DNA of 64,000 nt, taken from Actinomyces sp. oral taxon 897 (GTDB lineage: Bacteria; Actinomycetota; Actinomycetes; Actinomycetales; Actinomycetaceae). The notes beneath the pieces are model-generated. The model did no database searches. It saw only the letters and a program-made list of their open reading frames with translations, and was not told the origin of the DNA. Positions 8,256 through 17,668 of this stretch are shown here, piece after piece (position 1 is the stretch's first letter; every line of letters begins with the position of its first letter). The stretch is from the NCBI RefSeq assembly GCF_002999235.1, contig NZ_CP027236.1, forward strand, positions 930,001 to 994,000, written 5' to 3'. Both the position numbers and the translations under genes were made by a program.

Positions 8256-9689
8256 TCAGTCGTAGCGGTAGTCGCTGCGCTCCCCCACGGTGTGGATGCG
8301 GATGGAGTTGGTCGACCCGGGGGTGCCCGGGGGCATGCCGGCCACGATCACCACCGTGTCCCCGAGGTTGGCCAGGTTCTTGGTCTGGAGGACCTCATCG
8401 ACCTGGTCCACCATCTCGTCGGTGTTGGTGACCTCGGGCACCTCGTAGGTGGACACGCCCCAGGAGACGGCCAGCTGGTTGCGGGTCGAGGTCAGGGGGG
8501 TGAAGGCCAGCAGCGGGATGGCCGAGCGCAGGCGCGACAGGCGGCGGGCCGTGTCGCCGGACTGCGTGAAGGTCACCAGGTAGTCCACGTCGAGCTGCTC
8601 GCCCATCTCGGCGGCGGCACGGGTGAGCACCCCGGCGCGGGTCTGGGGGTAGGAGCCCAGCGGCGCGATGCGCTCGCCGCCGCGCTCCTCGACGTTCTCG
8701 ATAATGCGGGCCATGGTGCGCACGGCCTCGATCGGATAGGCGCCCACCGAGGTCTCCCCGGAGAGCATGACGGCGTCGGCGCCGTCGAGGATGGCGTTGG
8801 CGCAGTCGGAGGCCTCGGCGCGGGTGGGGCGCGGGTTCTGGATCATGGACTCCAGGACCTGGGTGGCCACGATGACCGGCTTGGCCTGACGGCGGGCCAG
8901 CTCGATGGCGCGCTTCTGGACCAGGGGCACGGACTCCAGGGGCATCTCCACGCCCAGGTCGCCGCGGGCCACCATAATGCCGTCGAAGGCGGAGACGATG
9001 TCGTAGAGGTTGTCCACCGCCTGGGGCTTCTCGATCTTGGCGATCACGGGGATACGCACCCCGTACTCGTCCATGATGTCGTGGACGTCCTTGATGTCGT
9101 CGGCGCTGCGCACGAAGGACAGGGCGATGATGTCGGCGCCGATCTTAATGGCCCAGCGCAGGTCCCCGCGGTCCTTCTCGCTGAGGGCCGGCACGGAGAC
9201 CGCCACCCCGGGCAGGTTGAGGCCCTTGTGGTTGGAGACGTAGCCGGGGACCTCGACCTTGGTGACCACGTCGGTGTCGGTGACGGCCACGACGCGCACC
9301 GCCACGTTGCCGTCGTCAATGAGGAGGCGGTCACCGGGACGGCAGTCCCCGGGCAGCCCCTTGAAGGTGGTGGAGACGCGCTTGACGGTGCCCAGCACGT
9401 CGTCGGTGGTGATGGTGAACTCGTCGCCCTTGTGCAGCATGACCTTCTGGTCGTTGACAAAGGTCCCCAGGCGGATCTTGGGACCCTGGAGGTCGACCAG
9501 GACGGCGATGGCGCGGCCGGAGGCCTGGGCGGCCGAGCGGATCCGGTCGATGACCTCCTCCTGGTCCTCCGCCCGCCCGTGGGAGCGGTTGATCCGGGCG
9601 ACGTTCATGCCAGCGTCCACGAGAGCCTGCACCTGCTCAGGGGAGTTTGTGGCCGGTCCGAGGGTGCATACGATCTTTGCTCTGTGCAT
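8256..9689 (-). CDS. pyk: Pyruvate kinase
   Basis: Last step of glycolysis: phosphoenolpyruvate plus ADP to pyruvate plus ATP. The 477-residue product starts HRAKIVCTLGPATNSPEQV and contains the substrate and metal sites AKIEKPQAV and MVARGDLGVEMP, then ATQVLESM and the C-terminal regulatory domain (VTFTQSGDTARRLSRLR). RINRSHG stands where most enzymes have R-x-N-F-S-H-G. Length is normal. The ATG at 9689 was chosen because family similarity begins there; the open frame continues 117 codons upstream in low-complexity sequence. Downstream of lgt on the same strand, 73 bp apart. Confidence 0.96.
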   Translation of the reverse strand: MHRAKIVCTLGPATNSPEQVQALVDAGMNVARINRSHGRAEDQEEVIDRIRSAAQASGRAIAVLVDLQGPKIRLGTFVNDQKVMLHKGDEFTITTDDVLGTVKRVSTTFKGLPGDCRPGDRLLIDDGNVAVRVVAVTDTDVVTKVEVPGYVSNHKGLNLPGVAVSVPALSEKDRGDLRWAIKIGADIIALSFVRSADDIKDVHDIMDEYGVRIPVIAKIEKPQAVDNLYDIVSAFDGIMVARGDLGVEMPLESVPLVQKRAIELARRQAKPVIVATQVLESMIQNPRPTRAEASDCANAILDGADAVMLSGETSVGAYPIEAVRTMARIIENVEERGGERIAPLGSYPQTRAGVLTRAAAEMGEQLDVDYLVTFTQSGDTARRLSRLRSAIPLLAFTPLTSTRNQLAVSWGVSTYEVPEVTNTDEMVDQVDEVLQTKNLANLGDTVVIVAGMPPGTPGSTNSIRIHTVGERSDYRYD

Positions 9690-9762
9690 GGGCCTATAGT
9701 AGGCGACGGGCCCCGGGCGTGCGACAGTAACACCCCGGACGGGCCTAACGGGCAGGGGCGGG

Positions 9763-10842
9763 TCAGCCGGCCGCGGCGCCGTCCCCCTCCTCCCGGGGCC
9801 CTCGGCCAGGAGCCCGCGCCGACCTGGGGCCGGGGGCGTCCGGCTCCTCGACGGGGCCGGGTGCGTCTGGCTCTCCCTCCGGCTCCTCCTCCTGGTCCTG
9901 GTCCCCCTGGTCCTCTCGGCCCGGCGTCGCGGTCGGGTCCTCCCCACCGGGTCCGCCCCGGGCGCCGCGGTCGGGGCAGGCCACGGCGTCGTCGACGGGC
10001 TGGCACAGGGTGTAGCCCACCAGGCCCAGGACGAAGACAAGCAGGGACGTCCACACGTTCAGGCGCAGCCCCAGGACGTGCTGGGCCTCGTCGACCCGCA
10101 GGTACTCGATCCACCCCCGGCCCGAGGTGTAGACCATGAGGTAGGCCCACGCCAGGCGGCCGCCGGTGGCGCCGTCACGTGCCAGCAGGTGGCGTCCCAG
10201 CCACACCAGGAAGGCCGCGCCAGCCAGGTTCCACAGGGCCTCGTAGAGGAAGGTCGGGTGGAAGAGCGTGCCAGGGGCGTACCCCACGGGGGTGTGGGCG
10301 GCGTCGATCTCCAGCCCCCAGGGCAGGGTGGTGGGGCCGCCGAAGAGCTCCTGGTTGAACCAGTTGCCCACCCGGCCGATGGCCTGGGCCACCAGGAGGG
10401 CGGGGGCGACGGCGTCCACGAAGGGGGCCAGGCGCAGGCCGCGGCGGCGCAGCAGCCAGGCCACGGCGGCCGTGCCCCCCGCGACACCGCCCCAGATGCC
10501 CAGGCCCCCGTTCCAGACCTGGGGGATGAGGGACAGGTCCCCGTGCGGTCCGAAGTAGGCGTCCGGCGAGGTCAGGACGTGGTAGAGGCGCGCGCAGACG
10601 ATCCCGGCCGGCACCCCCAGCAGGGCGGCGTCCAGCACCACGTCCCTGCCCCCGCCCCGGGCCCGGTAACGGCGGTCCGACCACCACACGGCCACGAAGA
10701 CCCCGGTGAGGATGCACAGCGCGTAGGCCCGTAGCGGGAAGGGCCCCAGGTGCCACACGGAGCGTGAGGGGCTGGGGATGGAGCAGGGCGGGACCGCACG
10801 GGTCGCGGCCAGGCCGGTGATCAGGGTGGCGACGGTAGGCAC
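9763..10842 (-). CDS. lgt: Prolipoprotein diacylglyceryl transferase
   Basis: Integral membrane enzyme that transfers diacylglycerol from phosphatidylglycerol to the lipobox cysteine of prolipoproteins. The 359-residue protein has about seven membrane segments and the Lgt signature GRVGNWFNQELFGGPT (about residues 150-165), plus the early VWHLGPFPLRAYAL segment. The last 80 residues are a Pro/Glu/Gly/Asp-rich cytoplasmic tail (EDQGDQDQEEEPEGEP), common in actinobacterial Lgt. The GTG start directly follows the stop of the upstream TrpC-like gene, so the two are co-transcribed. The lipoprotein-like gene at 30297 would be a substrate. Confidence 0.95.
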   Translation of the reverse strand: MPTVATLITGLAATRAVPPCSIPSPSRSVWHLGPFPLRAYALCILTGVFVAVWWSDRRYRARGGGRDVVLDAALLGVPAGIVCARLYHVLTSPDAYFGPHGDLSLIPQVWNGGLGIWGGVAGGTAAVAWLLRRRGLRLAPFVDAVAPALLVAQAIGRVGNWFNQELFGGPTTLPWGLEIDAAHTPVGYAPGTLFHPTFLYEALWNLAGAAFLVWLGRHLLARDGATGGRLAWAYLMVYTSGRGWIEYLRVDEAQHVLGLRLNVWTSLLVFVLGLVGYTLCQPVDDAVACPDRGARGGPGGEDPTATPGREDQGDQDQEEEPEGEPDAPGPVEEPDAPGPRSARAPGRGPREEGDGAAAG

Positions 10843-11667
10843 TCAGGAAACCTCTCGGTGGGCGGCGGGCAGGAGGGCCGGGTGGCTGCCGGCGGCCACG
10901 AGCTCGGCGACGAACTGCTGGGGGTCGGCGGAGCGTATGAGCGCCTCCCCCACCAGGACCACGTCGGCGCCGGCGCGGGCGTACTCCATGACGTCGTGGG
11001 CCCCGCGCACGCCGCCCTGGGCGATACGCATGGTGGCGGCGGGGACGACCTCGGCGACCTGGGCGAAGCGGCCCGGGTCGGCCCTGCGGTTCCTGGGGTC
11101 GCGGGAGTCCACGCTGACGGCCCGGGCCCCCAGCCGCAGGGCGGTGAGGGCCTCGGCGCGCGTGTGGGCCTCGACGACGGCGAGCATGCCCAGGGAGTGG
11201 GTGCGCTCCACCAGGCTCTCCAGGATCAGGGGGGCCAGGCGCGCGTCGAGCATGAGCAGGTCCGCGCCGTGGGCCCGGGCCTCGTGGACCTGGTAGGGGG
11301 TGACAATGAGGTCGTGGACCAGGACGGGGACGTCCACCGCCCGGCGCACGGCGTCCAGGTCCGCCAGGGAGCCGTGGCTGCGCAGGGGCTCGGTGACCAC
11401 CGAGACGCAGGCCGCCCCCCCGGCCTCGTAGAAGCGCGCCAGGACACCGGGGTCCCCGACCCCGGAGAGGTCGGAGAAGGTGGCGGTGGCGCGCCTGACC
11501 TCGGCGATCACGGAGACCGCCCGCGCCTGCGTGCACAGGACGGCCACGGCGTCCAGGGCCCCCGGGGCGGTGCGCACCATCTCACGGACCCGGTCCAGCG
11601 GCAGGCGCTCCTCCCGGGCGGCCACGGCGAGGCGTGCGGCCTCGACAGCACGTAGAAACGCCTTCAC
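10843..11667 (-). CDS. Indole-3-glycerol-phosphate synthase (TrpC) homologue lacking catalytic residues
   Basis: The 274-residue protein follows the TrpC (beta/alpha)8 fold from end to end, with a clear GTG start preceded by GAGGAGG. The positions that do the chemistry in known enzymes are altered: the AE-x-KR strand reads AEVRR (K to R, residue 58), the catalytic lysine of the KDFI motif is His in LVHDLI (H118), the INNRD asparagine is Asp in VDSRD (D187), and the SESG motif is AQGG (Q217, G218). E56 and E166 remain, as do phosphate-binding-type segments near GEALIR. It sits directly before lgt and has no other trp gene near it. The fold is confident; normal synthase activity is unlikely. 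It may be a pseudo-enzyme with a binding or regulatory role. Confidence 0.85.
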   Translation of the reverse strand: MKAFLRAVEAARLAVAAREERLPLDRVREMVRTAPGALDAVAVLCTQARAVSVIAEVRRATATFSDLSGVGDPGVLARFYEAGGAACVSVVTEPLRSHGSLADLDAVRRAVDVPVLVHDLIVTPYQVHEARAHGADLLMLDARLAPLILESLVERTHSLGMLAVVEAHTRAEALTALRLGARAVSVDSRDPRNRRADPGRFAQVAEVVPAATMRIAQGGVRGAHDVMEYARAGADVVLVGEALIRSADPQQFVAELVAAGSHPALLPAAHREVS

Positions 11668-11802
11668 ACGCACCTCCTCACCGATGGGATGGACGGGGGC
11701 CTCCATCGTCCTCGCCCTGTGGCCCGTGAGGCAAATCAGGTCCACCCCGCCGGGCGTGTCCGACCCCGGTACCCGCGCCGGTGGCGCCCCGGGCCTCCCG
11801 GT

Positions 11803-11825
11803 CCACCCCGGGCACCCCGGGGTGG
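11803..11825. other. Stem-loop in the divergent gap before the P-loop kinase gene
   Basis: CCACCCCGG and CCGGGGTGG are perfect 9-bp arms around a 5-base loop, located 45 bp upstream of the kinase start and about 135 bp upstream of the TrpC-like gene on the opposite strand. It could be an operator or a leader structure; nothing further can be said. Confidence 0.4.
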
Positions 11826-11868
11826 TGCCCTGGGCGAGGAGGCAGGGGGCGGGCGCTAGGCTGGCCGG

Positions 11869-12465
11869 GTGAGCCCGTCGCCGGTGACCCCTGACGCGGC
11901 CGTGCCCCTCCTCACCGCCCGCGTGACGGAGCACACGTCCGTTGGTCGCCGTGTCCTGGTCCTTATCGACGGGCTCACCGGCTCGGGGAAGTCGACCCTG
12001 GCCGGGCGCCTGGAGGCGGGCCTGCCCGGATGCCTGTCCCTGGCGGTGGAGGAGCTGGTTCCCGGCTGGCAGGCCCTGGAGGAGGGGGTGGGCCGGTGCG
12101 CGGCGGCCCTGCGGGAGCTGGCCGGGCAGGGACGCGCCACCGTGAGGAGCTGGGACTGGGGGCGTATGGAGCCCGGCGGGACCCGACGGCTCACGCTGGG
12201 CAGGGCGGGGGCGGCCGTGGTGGAGGGCTGCGGCGCCCTGGCGGCCGGCGCGCAGCCGCTGGCGGGGGCCCAGGTCATCCGGGTCCTGGTGGAGGCCGAG
12301 GACGCCGTGCGCCACCGGCGCCTGCGCTCCCGGGACCCCTACACCTGGGACGTGGCGGCCTGGGAGGCGCAGGAGCGCCGCGTGGCGTCGGCCTGGCGGC
12401 GGGACCCGCGCTACGGGCCGGACGTGGTGGTGCGCCCTGTCGTGCCGGGCCCCGGAGTCCGGTGA
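11869..12465 (+). CDS. P-loop nucleoside/nucleotide kinase-like protein
   Basis: 198-residue cytosolic ATP-binding protein. A Walker A motif GLTGSGKST lies near residues 34-42 after a hydrophobic beta strand (RVLVLID), followed by a short (d)NMP/uridine-kinase-like layout: a VVEGCGAL strand near residue 113, an RVLVEAED strand, and a lid-type RHRRLRSRDPYTWD segment with several arginines. This pattern resembles the uridine kinase/(d)NMP kinase class, but the substrate cannot be assigned. The GTG start lies 200 bp from the divergent TrpC-like gene. It is transcribed alone and converges with hisI. Confidence 0.7.
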   Translation: MSPSPVTPDAAVPLLTARVTEHTSVGRRVLVLIDGLTGSGKSTLAGRLEAGLPGCLSLAVEELVPGWQALEEGVGRCAAALRELAGQGRATVRSWDWGRMEPGGTRRLTLGRAGAAVVEGCGALAAGAQPLAGAQVIRVLVEAEDAVRHRRLRSRDPYTWDVAAWEAQERRVASAWRRDPRYGPDVVVRPVVPGPGVR

Positions 12466-12575
12466 GGTGCCCGCCGACGGTAGCTGGCAACGGCCTGACC
12501 CTGGCGGCCGGTGACGCCCAGGGCCGGCGCGCGGGGGTAGCACGCGAGCGGGGCGGTGGGCGGGGCGGGCCCCGG

Positions 12576-12968
12576 TCAGGGGCGGGAGCCGACGACGGCC
12601 CCCAGGTCCCCGCCGGCCTGGAAGCAGCTGCGCGTCCCCGTGTGGCAGGCGGCCCCGACCTGGTCGACCTGGACCAGGAGGGCGTCGCCGTCGCAGTCCA
12701 GGGACACGGACCTCACGTACTGGTGGTGGCCGGAGGTGTCCCCCTTGCGCCAGTACTCCCCCCGGGAGCGGGACCAGAAGGTCACCCTCCCCTGGGTCAG
12801 GGTGCGACGCAGGGCCTCGTCGTCCATCCACCCGACCATGAGGACCTCGCGGGTGTCGAACTGCTGGACGACGGCGCACACCAGGCCGGAGGCGTCCCGT
12901 TTGAGACGGGCCGCCAGGGAGGCGGGCAGGACGGGTTCGGTCACGCACGGGATCCTCTCACGGACCAC
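12576..12968 (-). CDS. hisI: Phosphoribosyl-AMP cyclohydrolase
   Basis: Third step of histidine synthesis: opens the adenine ring of phosphoribosyl-AMP. The 130-residue protein shows the family motifs in order: [35 protein letters not shown], the metal-binding [11 protein letters not shown] and the Zn-ligand Cys residues in AACHTG and RSCF. It is the single-domain form without a fused HisE. A GTG eight codons downstream of the chosen start is an alternative. It lies downstream of hisF on the same strand, separated by a DUF2752-like remnant, so the two his genes probably share a transcript. Confidence 0.95.
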   Translation of the reverse strand: MVRERIPCVTEPVLPASLAARLKRDASGLVCAVVQQFDTREVLMVGWMDDEALRRTLTQGRVTFWSRSRGEYWRKGDTSGHHQYVRSVSLDCDGDALLVQVDQVGAACHTGTRSCFQAGGDLGAVVGSRP

Positions 12969-13047
12969 CCCGCCCGGTGACCGCGTCGTGCTGACCCCGC
13001 CCGGTGACCGCGGCCGGGGCGCCCCCGGTAGCGCGGGGCGCCGGCAG

Positions 13048-13311
13048 TCAGCCTGCGGGGCCGAGGAGGGGACCCAGGTAGACCCACGCCCCCGGCAGGT
13101 TGCGCGCCACGAAGAACCCGGCCGCGAGCGCCAGCACCACGACCCACTCGGGGCGCGAGAGCACCGTCGGCCGCGTGGGCCGGCCGCTGCGGCGGGCCCG
13201 CAGCCACCAGGCGTAGCGGACCAGGACCGTGACCAGCCACAGGTCCGCCAGGAGCGCGAAGGGGTTCAGCCCCAGGGCCGTGCCCAGGTCGGCGCGCAGG
13301 AGGGCCCCGCC
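13048..13311 (-). pseudogene. 5'-truncated DUF2752-like membrane protein, in frame with and directly after the hisF stop
   Basis: Immediately after the hisF TGA the same reading frame stays open for 87 codons and ends at a TGA. The translation reads like the C-terminal part of a DUF2752 membrane protein: a [20 protein letters not shown] segment (the family has a similar 'G-D-x-x-A-L-x-x-N-P' helix start), a hydrophobic [12 protein letters not shown] helix, a basic loop, a second helix ([13 protein letters not shown]) and [13 protein letters not shown]. The CPxCG-type cysteine motif of the N-terminal half is absent and no ATG, GTG or TTG precedes the conserved part. Best read as a remnant whose 5' half was lost against hisF; readthrough of the hisF stop or a non-standard start would be the alternatives. 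Confidence 0.55.
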
Positions 13312-14082
13312 TCAGCGTACGGGGTGCCCGGCGGCGCGCAGCGCCTCCTTGGCCCGCCCGACCGTCATGGTCCCGTAGTGGAAGACGCTGGCGGCCAGGA
13401 GGGCGTCGGCCCCGTGGTCGGCGGCGGACACGAAGTCCTCGGGGCGTCCCGCCCCGCCGGAGGCGATGAGGGGCACGCTCACGGCGCGGCGCACGGCGTC
13501 GAGCATCTCCAGGTCGAAGCCGCGTGTGACCCCGTCGGCGTCCATGGAGTTGAGCAGGATCTCGCCGGCCCCCAGCTCCACGGCCCGCACCGCCCAGCCG
13601 ACGGCGTCGATCCCGGTGGAGCGCCGCCCGCCGTGGGTGGTGACCTCGTAGCCTGACGGCGTGCTCACCCCGGGTGGGCAGCGGCGGGCGTCCACCGACA
13701 GGACGATGACCTGGTTGCCGAAGCGGTCGGCGACCTCGCCCAGGAGCTCGGGGCGGGCGACGGCGGCGGTGTTGACCCCGACCTTGTCCGCCCCGGCGGC
13801 CAGGAGACGGGCCACGTCCTGGACGGTGCGCACGCCGCCGCCCACGGTCAGGGGCACGAAGACCTGGTCGGCGGCGGCGGAGACCACGTCCACCATGGTG
13901 GCTCGCCCCTCGGCCGAGGCGGACACGTCCAGGAAGGTGATCTCGTCCGCGCCCTGGGCGTCGTAGCGGCGGGCGAGCTCGACGGGGTCCCCGGCGTCAC
14001 GCAGGCCGGCGAAGTTGACGCCCTTGACCACCCGGCCGTCCTTGACGTCCAGGCAAGGGATAATGCGGATCGCGACGCTCAT
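13312..14082 (-). CDS. hisF: Imidazole glycerol phosphate synthase subunit HisF
   Basis: Cyclase subunit of the HisHF complex, making imidazole glycerol phosphate and AICAR from PRFAR with ammonia supplied by HisH. 256 residues, the standard length, as a (beta/alpha)8 barrel. The two catalytic aspartates are in place: [15 protein letters not shown] (D11 region) and [10 protein letters not shown] (about residue 130). Phosphate-binding loops include TVGGGVRT and IASGGAG. Start ATG near 14082 with a purine-rich AGGAGACC upstream. It is 20 bp downstream of the FKBP-like gene on the same strand and followed in frame by a DUF2752-like tail. HisH is not in the window. Confidence 0.97.
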   Translation of the reverse strand: MSVAIRIIPCLDVKDGRVVKGVNFAGLRDAGDPVELARRYDAQGADEITFLDVSASAEGRATMVDVVSAAADQVFVPLTVGGGVRTVQDVARLLAAGADKVGVNTAAVARPELLGEVADRFGNQVIVLSVDARRCPPGVSTPSGYEVTTHGGRRSTGIDAVGWAVRAVELGAGEILLNSMDADGVTRGFDLEMLDAVRRAVSVPLIASGGAGRPEDFVSAADHGADALLAASVFHYGTMTVGRAKEALRAAGHPVR

Positions 14083-14101
14083 CGGTGGTCTCCTGCCGGT
14101 C

Positions 14102-16201
14102 TCAGCGGGTGGGAGGGGTGGAGGGCGTGGCCCCCTCAGCGGGGGCGCTGGGGGTGGCGGAGCCCCGGGGGGTGCCCGTGGCGCCCTCGCCGCCCTCGGC
14201 GACGGCCAGGACGTCGATGACCACCGCCACGGGCTGGTCGCCCCGGGCCTGGTCGGCCGGCAGCGAGAGGATGACGCGGCTGCCGACCGGGATGTCCAGC
14301 AGGTGCTGGGCGATCCCCGCCATGGTGGAGGCCATGTTGATGGTGCCCGGGACGGTGGTGGTGCCGTAGGTCGAGGACAGGACGGAGTCGTCCGCCCAGC
14401 CGACGGTGGTGTAGCGGGCCACGATGGTGTCCGAGGCGGTGACCTGGGGGCCGTCCCCCTGGACGACCACGGTGGCGCTGGAGCGGGTGGGGGTGGGCAG
14501 CCCCGCCGCCGAGACCACCATGCAGCCGTCCTGGCCCAGGGTGGCCGACGGCGTGCCCACCGGGGCGTCCAGCTCCTGGCCGGTGGCGGTGGTCGGCAGG
14601 ACGTCGACCACCGTGACCTCCTCGGTGAGCCCGTCGCTGCCGCTGACCGGGGCCCGTACGACGATCCGGGAGCCCTCGGTCTGCCCGGTGACGGCGCCGC
14701 TGAGGACCTCCCCGAGGGTGGTGGGCTCCACGCGCCCGGCGTGCAGGCGGTGGCCTGACCTGGTCCCGGTGGTGTTGGCGCCGTCGCGGCCCGAGAAGGT
14801 GGACACCGACAGCAGGACGGCGTCCCCGGCGTTGACGGTACGGCCCTGGCCGGTAATGAGCCTGTCGGTGACGACTCCCCCGGCGGGCTCCAGCTGCCCC
14901 TTGAGGGAGATAATGGGCGTCGAGCCGAGCCGACCGGCTACCTCCAGGACGTCCTGGAGGGGGGCGTCGGCCGGTACGGTGGCCGTCGGGGCGGACAGGT
15001 TGGTGGCCCCCGGCGCCGGGCCGCCGGTCAGCGTGCGACTCAGGTAGACCGGGACCACGACGATGGCCAGGACGACGACGACGGCCAGGGCCCAGGCCAC
15101 CCGGCCCCGGGGCCGGGGACGGCCCAGGGTGGCCCCGATCGCGCGCTGCGCCCCGGTCGCCGTCGGGGGCTCGGAGCCGGAGCGGGCCGCGGACGGCCTG
15201 GCGGCGGGCGAGGCCGTCACGGGCGCCCCGGCACCGCGCCGGGTACCACCCGCACCGACGGCCAGGCGCCCGGGCGCCACCCCTCCGCTCCTGCGGGTGG
15301 CGGGGCCCGCGGTACGTCGGATACCGGTCGGTGAGGTCTCGGCCCTGGCAGGGCGGGTGGCAGGGCCCGTAGCGCGGTGCGTACCGGTCGAGGTGTCAGC
15401 CCTCGTGGTACGTTGAGTACCAGAGCGCGGTGTACTTGCTCTTCCGGTACGGTGCGTACCGGTGTGTGGCGTATCAGGTCTGACGACTCTTTGAATACCT
15501 GTCGGTGAGGTCTGGGTATTAGCAGTGTGGCGGGTGTCGGTCGTGGAGGTGTCAGCCCGCCCGGCGCGAGCTGCCGGAGCGGTGCGGCGCGGGCCGGTGC
15601 CACCAGGTGGGCCGGGGGTCCCGGTCGGCGGGGTCTGGGCCCTGCCGGGGCGGGCCGGGGGCGCGGTGCGGTGGGCGCCGGTCGTGGGCTCTGTGCTGCT
15701 GACGCGGGTGCTGCGGCTGCCAGCCCTGTAGGTGCCGGCGGCCCAGATGGTGCTCGGGTCGGCGTCGGTCACGCTGGGCAGGCCGGCTCGTGGGCTGCTA
15801 GGGGGTGCTGTGGTGCGGCGCGCGCCGCCGGGTGGGGTCTGGGCCCTGCCGGGGCGGGCCGGGGGCGTGGCGCCGTGGGCGGTCGGGCCGGTGTCCTGGT
15901 GGGGGCGCGCCGTCCGGGAGCCGGTGGGCGGTGCGCCGGCGGACCGGGGCCCTGCCGGGGCGCGCCCGGGAGGGGGCGGCGCGCCCGGGCTGGTGGGGCC
16001 AGCCGGGCTGGCGGGGGCGGAGCCGCTCAAGGAGGGCCAGGAGGGGGCCGGGAGGCGGGGCCCTACGGCCCCCCCACCCCGGGGAGGCCGGTGCCCCTGG
16101 TCCTGGCCCCGGTCCTGCTGGCGGGACAGGGGGAGCCAGGGCAGGAGGTCGTCACCGGTCCCACCGTCCTGCGGCGTGCCGCTGGTGCGCTTGTCCATCA
16201 T
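14102..16201 (-). CDS. Membrane-anchored protein with two degenerate FKBP-like domains and a long repetitive N-terminal extension
   Basis: 699-residue protein in the position where many actinobacteria carry an FKBP-type peptidyl-prolyl isomerase next to pafA. Layout: residues 1 to about 366 are a disordered extension rich in Thr, Arg, Pro and Gly with imperfect repeats of the kind [25 protein letters not shown] and [11 protein letters not shown]; a single membrane helix ([19 protein letters not shown], about 367-388); then two FKBP-like domains (about 430-545 and 555-690; for example [16 protein letters not shown] and [16 protein letters not shown]). Aromatic residues of the FKBP active site are not convincing, so isomerase activity is doubtful. 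The C-terminus is another Pro/Thr/Ser tail. Either of two adjacent ATGs (16201 or 16198) follows GAGGGAGG. It ends 20 bp before hisF. Confidence 0.7.
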   Translation of the reverse strand: MMDKRTSGTPQDGGTGDDLLPWLPLSRQQDRGQDQGHRPPRGGGAVGPRLPAPSWPSLSGSAPASPAGPTSPGAPPPPGRAPAGPRSAGAPPTGSRTARPHQDTGPTAHGATPPARPGRAQTPPGGARRTTAPPSSPRAGLPSVTDADPSTIWAAGTYRAGSRSTRVSSTEPTTGAHRTAPPARPGRAQTPPTGTPGPPGGTGPRRTAPAARAGRADTSTTDTRHTANTQTSPTGIQRVVRPDTPHTGTHRTGRASTPRSGTQRTTRADTSTGTHRATGPATRPARAETSPTGIRRTAGPATRRSGGVAPGRLAVGAGGTRRGAGAPVTASPAARPSAARSGSEPPTATGAQRAIGATLGRPRPRGRVAWALAVVVVLAIVVVPVYLSRTLTGGPAPGATNLSAPTATVPADAPLQDVLEVAGRLGSTPIISLKGQLEPAGGVVTDRLITGQGRTVNAGDAVLLSVSTFSGRDGANTTGTRSGHRLHAGRVEPTTLGEVLSGAVTGQTEGSRIVVRAPVSGSDGLTEEVTVVDVLPTTATGQELDAPVGTPSATLGQDGCMVVSAAGLPTPTRSSATVVVQGDGPQVTASDTIVARYTTVGWADDSVLSSTYGTTTVPGTINMASTMAGIAQHLLDIPVGSRVILSLPADQARGDQPVAVVIDVLAVAEGGEGATGTPRGSATPSAPAEGATPSTPPTR

Positions 16202-16207
16202 CCTCCC

Positions 16208-17668
16208 TCACAGACCTGCCGGGAGGCTACCAGCCTCGTCCATGGCCGCGATAAGCGAGTCCACCCGCTCGTCGTGGCTCGCAAAGGGGTCACGCAGGGC
16301 GATGGCGGGGGTGCGCCCGTCGTCGAGCCTGAGGTTGACCCAGTCCACGCTCAGGTCACGGCGCAGCTCACGGGCCCGTGCCACCACCCGGCCGCGCAGG
16401 TGGGCCCGGGTGGTGGCCGGCGGGGTGGTCACGGCCCGGCGGGCAGCCTCCTCGGGGACGTAGCGGCGCAGCAGGCCGCCCGCCTCCAGCCGGGCCCGCA
16501 ACCCGTCGGCCGAGACGTCGTGGTAGGCCAGGGCCAGGCGGGCCAGACGGGGGTCGTCCAGCTCCGCCCCGGCCCGCTCGGCATAGCGCTCCAGGAGCCG
16601 GTACTTGGCGGCCCAGTCCAGCTCGGTGGCCACGGCGCCCACGTCCCCGGCGCGCAGGGCCTCCAGGCCCCGCTCCCACAGGTCCAGGGCGGCGTGCTGC
16701 AGGGCGGTGAGATCCAGGTTGGCGGCGTGGGCGCGCACCCGCTCCAGGTGCTCGCCCTGGAGGTCGACGGGGGTGATGGTCCGGCCGTCGGCGCGTTCCA
16801 GGGCCACGGTGCCGCTCAGGTCGTGGCAGGTCTCGCGGATGGCGCGCATGGGCTCGGCCAGGGCCAGGTCCCCCAGGTCCCCGCCCTCCTCCAGGTAGTC
16901 CAGGAGCAGGTCCATGGCGGCGACCTTGAGCAGCGTGGCGCCCTGGGCGATGTTGGAGTCCCCCACGATGACGTGCATACGGCGGTAGCGCCCGGCGTCG
17001 GCGTGGGGCTCGTCACGGGTGTTGATCAGGGGCCGGGAGCGGGTGGTGGCGCTGGAGACGGCGTCGTGCATCTGGTCGGCGCGCTGGGAGAAGACGTAGC
17101 GGGGCCGACAGCGGGGGCCGGCGGGCACGACGTGCCCGGAGCCCACCAGGATCTGGCGGGTGACCAGGTGGGGCACCAGGGTGCGGGCGTCGTTCCAGAA
17201 GTCGCCCCGACGCCGGACCAGGTAGTTCTCGTGGCACCCGAACCCCGCGCCCCGGGCGTCGAGGTTGTTCTTGAACAGGTGTATGCGACCCGGGACCCCG
17301 GCGGCGGCCAAGCGGGCGTTGGCCTGCCCGGCCAGGTCCGCCATGGTGATCTCCCCGGCCCGGTCCTGGGCCAGGACGTCCTCCAGACGGTCGCACTCGG
17401 CGGTGGCGAACTCGGGGTGGCTGCCGACGTCCAGGTAGAGGCGGGCCCCACCGGGGGTGAAGACGTTGGAGGAGCGCCCCGCCTGGATGAGGGGCTCGAA
17501 CAGCTCCCGGGCCGCGTGGTCGGCGTCCAGGGGCGGGGGCCCTCCGGTGGTGGAGGCGCAGGTGATGCCGTACTCGGTCTCAATGCCGACAATGCGTCGG
17601 GCGCTGGGGCGCGGGCCGGTACCGGCAGGCCGAGGGGTGCCGGCCGGCTGCGCGGTGTCGGTGCTCAC
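16208..17668 (-). CDS. pafA: Pup-protein ligase PafA
   Basis: Glutamine-synthetase-like ligase that joins the C-terminal Glu of deamidated Pup to substrate lysines using ATP. The 486-residue product has RIVGIETEYGITC at the start of the fold (about residues 25-37), the catalytic aspartate loop ARLYLDVGSHPEF (D80), the LFKNNLDARGAGFGCHENYL nucleotide-binding stretch, INTRDEPHADAGRYRRMHVIVGD, and the C-terminal helical domain. Length is normal. A 22-residue Ser/Thr/Pro leader precedes the fold. The GTG start overlaps the pup stop by four bases (GTGA), so pup and pafA are translationally coupled and no prcBA genes lie between them. Confidence 0.97.
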   Translation of the reverse strand: MSTDTAQPAGTPRPAGTGPRPSARRIVGIETEYGITCASTTGGPPPLDADHAARELFEPLIQAGRSSNVFTPGGARLYLDVGSHPEFATAECDRLEDVLAQDRAGEITMADLAGQANARLAAAGVPGRIHLFKNNLDARGAGFGCHENYLVRRRGDFWNDARTLVPHLVTRQILVGSGHVVPAGPRCRPRYVFSQRADQMHDAVSSATTRSRPLINTRDEPHADAGRYRRMHVIVGDSNIAQGATLLKVAAMDLLLDYLEEGGDLGDLALAEPMRAIRETCHDLSGTVALERADGRTITPVDLQGEHLERVRAHAANLDLTALQHAALDLWERGLEALRAGDVGAVATELDWAAKYRLLERYAERAGAELDDPRLARLALAYHDVSADGLRARLEAGGLLRRYVPEEAARRAVTTPPATTRAHLRGRVVARARELRRDLSVDWVNLRLDDGRTPAIALRDPFASHDERVDSLIAAMDEAGSLPAGL

